Shown piece by piece: positions 60,930 through 64,000 of a DNA stretch of 64,000 nucleotides (the stretch's first letter is position 1; each line of letters begins with the position of its first letter). Made by a program: the position numbers and the translations under genes. Source of the stretch: Cocleimonas sp. (GTDB taxonomy: Bacteria > Pseudomonadota > Gammaproteobacteria > Thiotrichales > Thiotrichaceae). The notes under the pieces were generated by a model that saw only the letters and a list, made by a program, of their open reading frames with translations, was not told the origin of the DNA and did no database searches. The stretch lies in contig JAKIUW010000006.1 of the NCBI GenBank assembly GCA_021647365.1, forward strand, positions 45,128 through 109,127, given 5' to 3'.

Positions 60930-61835
60930 ATGATGTTTGAAAAACTACTAAACAGCAAAGCACTTCCCTACCTTATTATGATTTTACCGCCCCTATTTTG
61001 GGCAGGTAATTTTGTGGTTGGTAGAGCTGTTGTTTCAGCCCAAGTTGCTCCCATCACCTTATCTTTCTGGCGCTGGCTTTTGGCTCTATTGTTGTTACTA
61101 CCATTTGTTATAAAACCCATGTGGCAACAACGACAGATTATTAAAAAGCACTTTTTTAAAATTTTTTTGTTAGCCCTATTAAGCATCAGCGCTTTTAACT
61201 CACTTGCTTACATCGCTCTGCAATACACCACTGCAACCAATGCAACATTACTAAACTCATTCATTCCCATATTTATTTTAGTGATCATGGGGCTATTCTT
61301 TAAAGAGAAAATATCCAATAAACAAATCCTCGGTGTACTTGTTTCATTGGCGGGTGTATTTGTAATCCTTACACGCTTGGATGTAGAGATTATCAAAGCA
61401 TTAAGTATTAACAAAGGGGACTTATGGATGCTAGTCGCCGCGATAGACTGGGCTTTGTATTCCATATTTTTAAAATACCTTCGCCCCGAAGGACTATCGC
61501 CCCTACCCTTTTTAGGCATTATGGTGATGATTGGAACGGTTGTTTTAATCCCGCTACTACTAATCAACCCCTTTAACGAAGCACCCATTATTTGGAACGA
61601 TGGCATGATCAAAGCCTTAACTTACATCGCGATCTTTCCTTCCATTTTTGCCTATCTAGCATGGAATTACGGAATGCAAAAACTCGGCGCAGCCACTGGC
61701 GGACAGTTTATTCACCTCATGCCATTGTTTGGCGCTTTGATGGCAGTTGTGTTTTTAGGAGAGAGCATCCATCTCTATCATCTATTAGGTGGTGCGTGTA
61801 TTGCGCTGGGCTTGTGGTTGAGTATTAATAAATAG
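60930..61835 (+). CDS. EamA-family (DMT) transporter
   Basis: About 301 residues from the ATG at 60930; ATGs at 60915 and 60933 are also possible. Ten hydrophobic segments in two EamA halves are visible. The first half has LPPLFWAGNFVVGRAV and ALQYTTATNATLLNSFIPIF; the second has LWMLVAAIDWALYSIF and MPLFGALMAVVFLGE. These export or import small metabolites at the inner membrane; the substrate cannot be inferred. The start follows the DUF599 stop within a few bases. Confidence 0.9.
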   Translation: MMFEKLLNSKALPYLIMILPPLFWAGNFVVGRAVVSAQVAPITLSFWRWLLALLLLLPFVIKPMWQQRQIIKKHFFKIFLLALLSISAFNSLAYIALQYTTATNATLLNSFIPIFILVIMGLFFKEKISNKQILGVLVSLAGVFVILTRLDVEIIKALSINKGDLWMLVAAIDWALYSIFLKYLRPEGLSPLPFLGIMVMIGTVVLIPLLLINPFNEAPIIWNDGMIKALTYIAIFPSIFAYLAWNYGMQKLGAATGGQFIHLMPLFGALMAVVFLGESIHLYHLLGGACIALGLWLSINK

Positions 61836-61848
61836 TCACACATAAATT

Positions 61849-61924
61849 CACACCCCCCCACTTTTGAATGATAGCTCGTTAGCTTTTTTAACGACTGCTA
61901 GAATTTATGCAAAGCTACAGGATG
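61849..61924 (+). repeat. Left half of a long-form C-rich element
   Basis: TTCACACCCCCCCACTTTTG is followed by AATGATAGCTCGTTAGC, TTTTTTAACGACTGCTAGA and ATTTATGCAAAGCTACAGGA. The inner part matches the element at 30112 almost base for base, but no reverse arm follows, so this is a truncated copy. Confidence 0.85.
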
Positions 61925-62028
61925 AAGACTATTACTATACTTAGTTTTGGTTTTTCTTGAAGGAACTTTAACCATTTTAATCTATCCTACTTCCCACAAG
62001 CCTTTTTAATTATGCAATAATTAATTCT

Positions 62029-63216
62029 ATGAATTTAAAAAGAATAGCTCTCAATATCATCACACTCTCTCTTTTATCAATAACAATCGGTGCTTGTAGC
62101 GATGATGACAATAAAATCCCAAAACAAAAACTTGTAAAGCTACTGGATGACGGTGAATTACTAAGTACCTATAAAGATGAAACGAATCACACTACCGATA
62201 AAGATTATTTTGGTATTTACCCCATGATTGCTAGTGGCAGTACATTATACCTCGGCTTGGGTAGTGGGCTTCCTGCAGGAAAAGATGGTGCGTTATTAGC
62301 CAAATATACCGAGGGTGACTCATCTTTAACGATGCTTAAATCCATTAACGAACAAGGCATTATGTCTTTTTCTCCTTTTGCAGACGGAATTTCTGTACCA
62401 GGCGTTGATCCTTGTTGTGGTGATTTACACGATGATAACGACAATCCTGGTCGCTACAATGATGAATGGGACTGGGGTAATTTCTACACTATAAATACAA
62501 ATAACCAAAGCGTTATCAAACATCGTAACTTACCCAATGTCGTACATGGCTGGGGAAGTTGGTATGATAAAAACAATCAAACTTTGTATTACGCGGGATC
62601 TTCTCATTTAGCCGATGCACCAATAAAAACCGATGCAACTACAACGGGGGTCATCTATAAAACAAATGATTTTGGAGAAAACTGGGAGCTAGTAGCCAAT
62701 CGCGATGATGGGGTTGGTTTATATCGTAGCTATGATGTTATTGGTATCCATAGCAACTTGTACGTTCAACATAATGACAATTCCTCAGGAGGAGATTGTG
62801 GCATCGCAAAAAGTGATAACGATGGACAAACGTGGACGCGTATCACGAACTCTGATGTTTGGTGTGCCACGCGTTTATATAATATACAAAACCACCTTGT
62901 CGCCCTTGCCTCTGATGGTAAATCATTTATAAAAATCAATACCTCCGATCAAGTATCAACACACACCTTCGACCCACTCTTTGCTATTTCTGCCTATCAT
63001 ACACTCAGCCATGATTCATCAGGCAATGTATATGTTGGCACAACAGATGGACGTGTTATGCATAGCAAAGATCTAAGCAACTGGGATGAAATTGCACAGA
63101 CGGATGATGACACTATCGCCTTCAATACATCCACATATTGGCCTGAAAAGAAATGGTTAATACTTAGTAATTGGGGTGACGAAGCCAATCTTTGGAAATT
63201 GCCTGTTAATCCATAA
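62029..63216 (+). CDS. Lipoprotein with BNR/Asp-box beta-propeller
   Basis: 395 residues. The signal peptide ends in a lipobox ITIGAC, so Cys23 is predicted to be lipidated. The rest is beta-rich with Asp-box turns SDNDGQTWTRI and TNDFGENWELV, and repeated blade-like strands, as in sialidase-type or photosystem-stability-factor-type propellers. The sialidase catalytic set (Arg triad, FRIP) is not seen, so an enzyme name is not justified. GVDPCCGDLHDDNDNPGRY is an unusual acidic Cys-containing loop that could bind calcium. Confidence 0.8.
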   Translation: MNLKRIALNIITLSLLSITIGACSDDDNKIPKQKLVKLLDDGELLSTYKDETNHTTDKDYFGIYPMIASGSTLYLGLGSGLPAGKDGALLAKYTEGDSSLTMLKSINEQGIMSFSPFADGISVPGVDPCCGDLHDDNDNPGRYNDEWDWGNFYTINTNNQSVIKHRNLPNVVHGWGSWYDKNNQTLYYAGSSHLADAPIKTDATTTGVIYKTNDFGENWELVANRDDGVGLYRSYDVIGIHSNLYVQHNDNSSGGDCGIAKSDNDGQTWTRITNSDVWCATRLYNIQNHLVALASDGKSFIKINTSDQVSTHTFDPLFAISAYHTLSHDSSGNVYVGTTDGRVMHSKDLSNWDEIAQTDDDTIAFNTSTYWPEKKWLILSNWGDEANLWKLPVNP

Positions 63217-63236
63217 TTAAGCCTAGGTAAAACAAT

Positions 63237-63851
63237 ATGAAAATCACATTTATTATTACTCTATTTTTAATCATGGGATTAGGTCAATCCGAAACAAACA
63301 CCAGAACACCTGATTCACTTAATAATAATGAGCGTAGTGAATATATTTCTAAATCGCATTATCAAATATTATATATTCAGATAAATAAATCATCACTAAA
63401 AGACATTAATAACAAGCTTGGCAAAGCAGAAGAGTATGATGGTGAACATACTGCTCGTCATCTGTGCTATGTAGGCAATAACCAAAAAATTGAATTTATG
63501 ATCTCTAGCCTTGGCTATGGATACGAAGTTAAAAAAATAACAAAATCACCCAAAAAATGTGGCGTGCTAGATAAGAAATTCAGAAATGAAGCGGGTTTAG
63601 AGATCGGCATTAAAAAATCAGACGTTTTAAAACTATTGGGCAAGCCCAGCTCTGAAACAAACAATGAGATACATTATAAATTCTGGATACAAGAACAACC
63701 CAGCAAAGAAGAAGACAAACAAAAACTGCGCGACCTCCACAAAATCACCGATAATCTAGATATGTGGTTTGATATAATCTCGGGTATTAATATTGAATTT
63801 GAAAAAGGTATTGTTTCGAAGTTTAGTATTTATACTTCAGAAACCTATTAG
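63237..63851 (+). CDS. Secreted protein with BamE/SmpA-like segment
   Basis: 204 residues with a signal peptide (about 1-18). The segment GLEIGIKKSDVLKLLGKPSS (about 120-139) has the G(M)..S.V...LG.P pattern of BamE/SmpA-like folds, and a similar weaker segment SLKDINNKLGKAEEYD lies at about 54-69. Two Cys (HLCYV and KKCGV) may form a disulfide. It starts 20 bases after the lipoprotein gene and is probably co-transcribed. Function unknown. Very AT-rich. Confidence 0.65.
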   Translation: MKITFIITLFLIMGLGQSETNTRTPDSLNNNERSEYISKSHYQILYIQINKSSLKDINNKLGKAEEYDGEHTARHLCYVGNNQKIEFMISSLGYGYEVKKITKSPKKCGVLDKKFRNEAGLEIGIKKSDVLKLLGKPSSETNNEIHYKFWIQEQPSKEEDKQKLRDLHKITDNLDMWFDIISGINIEFEKGIVSKFSIYTSETY

Positions 63852-63880
63852 AAGAGCTTAGCTGTATTCTAAAACACTAC

Positions 63881-64000
63881 TGTCCCGTTAACATAAAAAG
63901 TAAGTGCCTGACTCCAAAATCTGATAAAATTGTCTTAGCAATAAGTCATTGAATCAAAGAAGGAATCAAGCATGGCACATCATAATACAGTCTTCTCACA
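63881..64000 (+). mobile_element. Left end of an IS4-family insertion sequence, cut by window edge
   Basis: A leader beginning near TGTCCCGTTAACATAAAAAG precedes the start of a transposase at 63972. The exact terminal repeat and target duplication cannot be defined because the right end is outside the window. Confidence 0.6.
63972..64000 (+). CDS. IS4-family transposase, N-terminal fragment
   Basis: Only MAHHNTVFS is visible. This opening is characteristic of IS4-type transposases with an N-terminal DUF4372 domain. A good ribosome-binding site (AAGGAATC) precedes the ATG. The gene continues past the window edge. Confidence 0.65.

Noticed and set aside
2096..61924. CRISPR array
   Set aside because: The repeats are scattered kilobases apart, face both ways, have no regular spacers, and no cas genes are present.

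Overview
The window reads as a chromosome segment of an AT-rich gammaproteobacterium, most likely a sulfur-storing member of the Thiotrichales (relatives of Thiothrix, Leucothrix or Cocleimonas). Gene order supports a gammaproteobacterium: secA, an M23 peptidase, a DUF721/DciA protein and lpxC in one neighbourhood, smc followed by zipA, hemA-prfA-prmC, and the ribE-ribB-ribH-nusB-thiL-pgpA cluster. The lifestyle clue is a Gly/Asn/Met-rich secreted protein that looks like a sulfur-globule envelope protein (6781-7611), together with a Tat-exported HiPIP electron carrier (36709-37050). No phage, plasmid, CRISPR or large genomic island is visible. The only ordinary transposon is the left end of an IS4-type element cut by the right edge. 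Layout: 0-9 kb holds small and housekeeping genes (Sel1 protein, DUF1624 acyltransferase, msrB, an IMPase-family phosphatase, dodecin, fabI, a cupin, the sulfur-globule protein, mutT, a polysaccharide deacetylase). 9-23 kb has argJ, secA, M23, dciA, lpxC, prmB, psd, a gene-free stretch of about 470 bp (18545-19016), class I fumarase and a large TPR protein. 23-27 kb has hemA-prfA-prmC and three tRNA genes (Glu, Glu, Ala). 27-33 kb carries two tandem paralogous exported proteins with a clan-A glycosidase-like body and CBM9-like C-terminus. 33-42 kb has a Sel1 protein, valS, HiPIP, bioA, and a divergent locus pairing a MbcA/ParS-type (DUF2384) gene and a small partner with a MoxR ATPase and a VWA/HExxH protein. 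42-49 kb is the riboflavin/thiamine/phospholipid cluster plus gltX. 49-54.5 kb is the type IV pilus minor-pilin operon pilV-W-X-Y1. 54.7-63.9 kb has smc, zipA and several envelope or lipoprotein genes. The most striking non-coding signal is a dispersed repeat present about 20 times here. One arm has the form GCACACCCCCC, then CAC or TAG, then TTTTACATGATG. Copies occur as facing pairs (palindromes of 65-75 bp), as larger palindromes of 100-160 bp with a shared inner segment, and as single arms. They sit mostly right at gene ends or starts. One copy lies inside the first codons of the polysaccharide deacetylase, putting a C7 tract in its signal-peptide region. Other notable points are a G-quadruplex-type motif over the ribosome-binding region of nusB, an apparent ATT start for prmC, a nearly leaderless hemA, and a short well-primed ORF overlapping the start of the first glycosidase-like gene. 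All assignments come from reading motifs, lengths and gene order; no database search was run.
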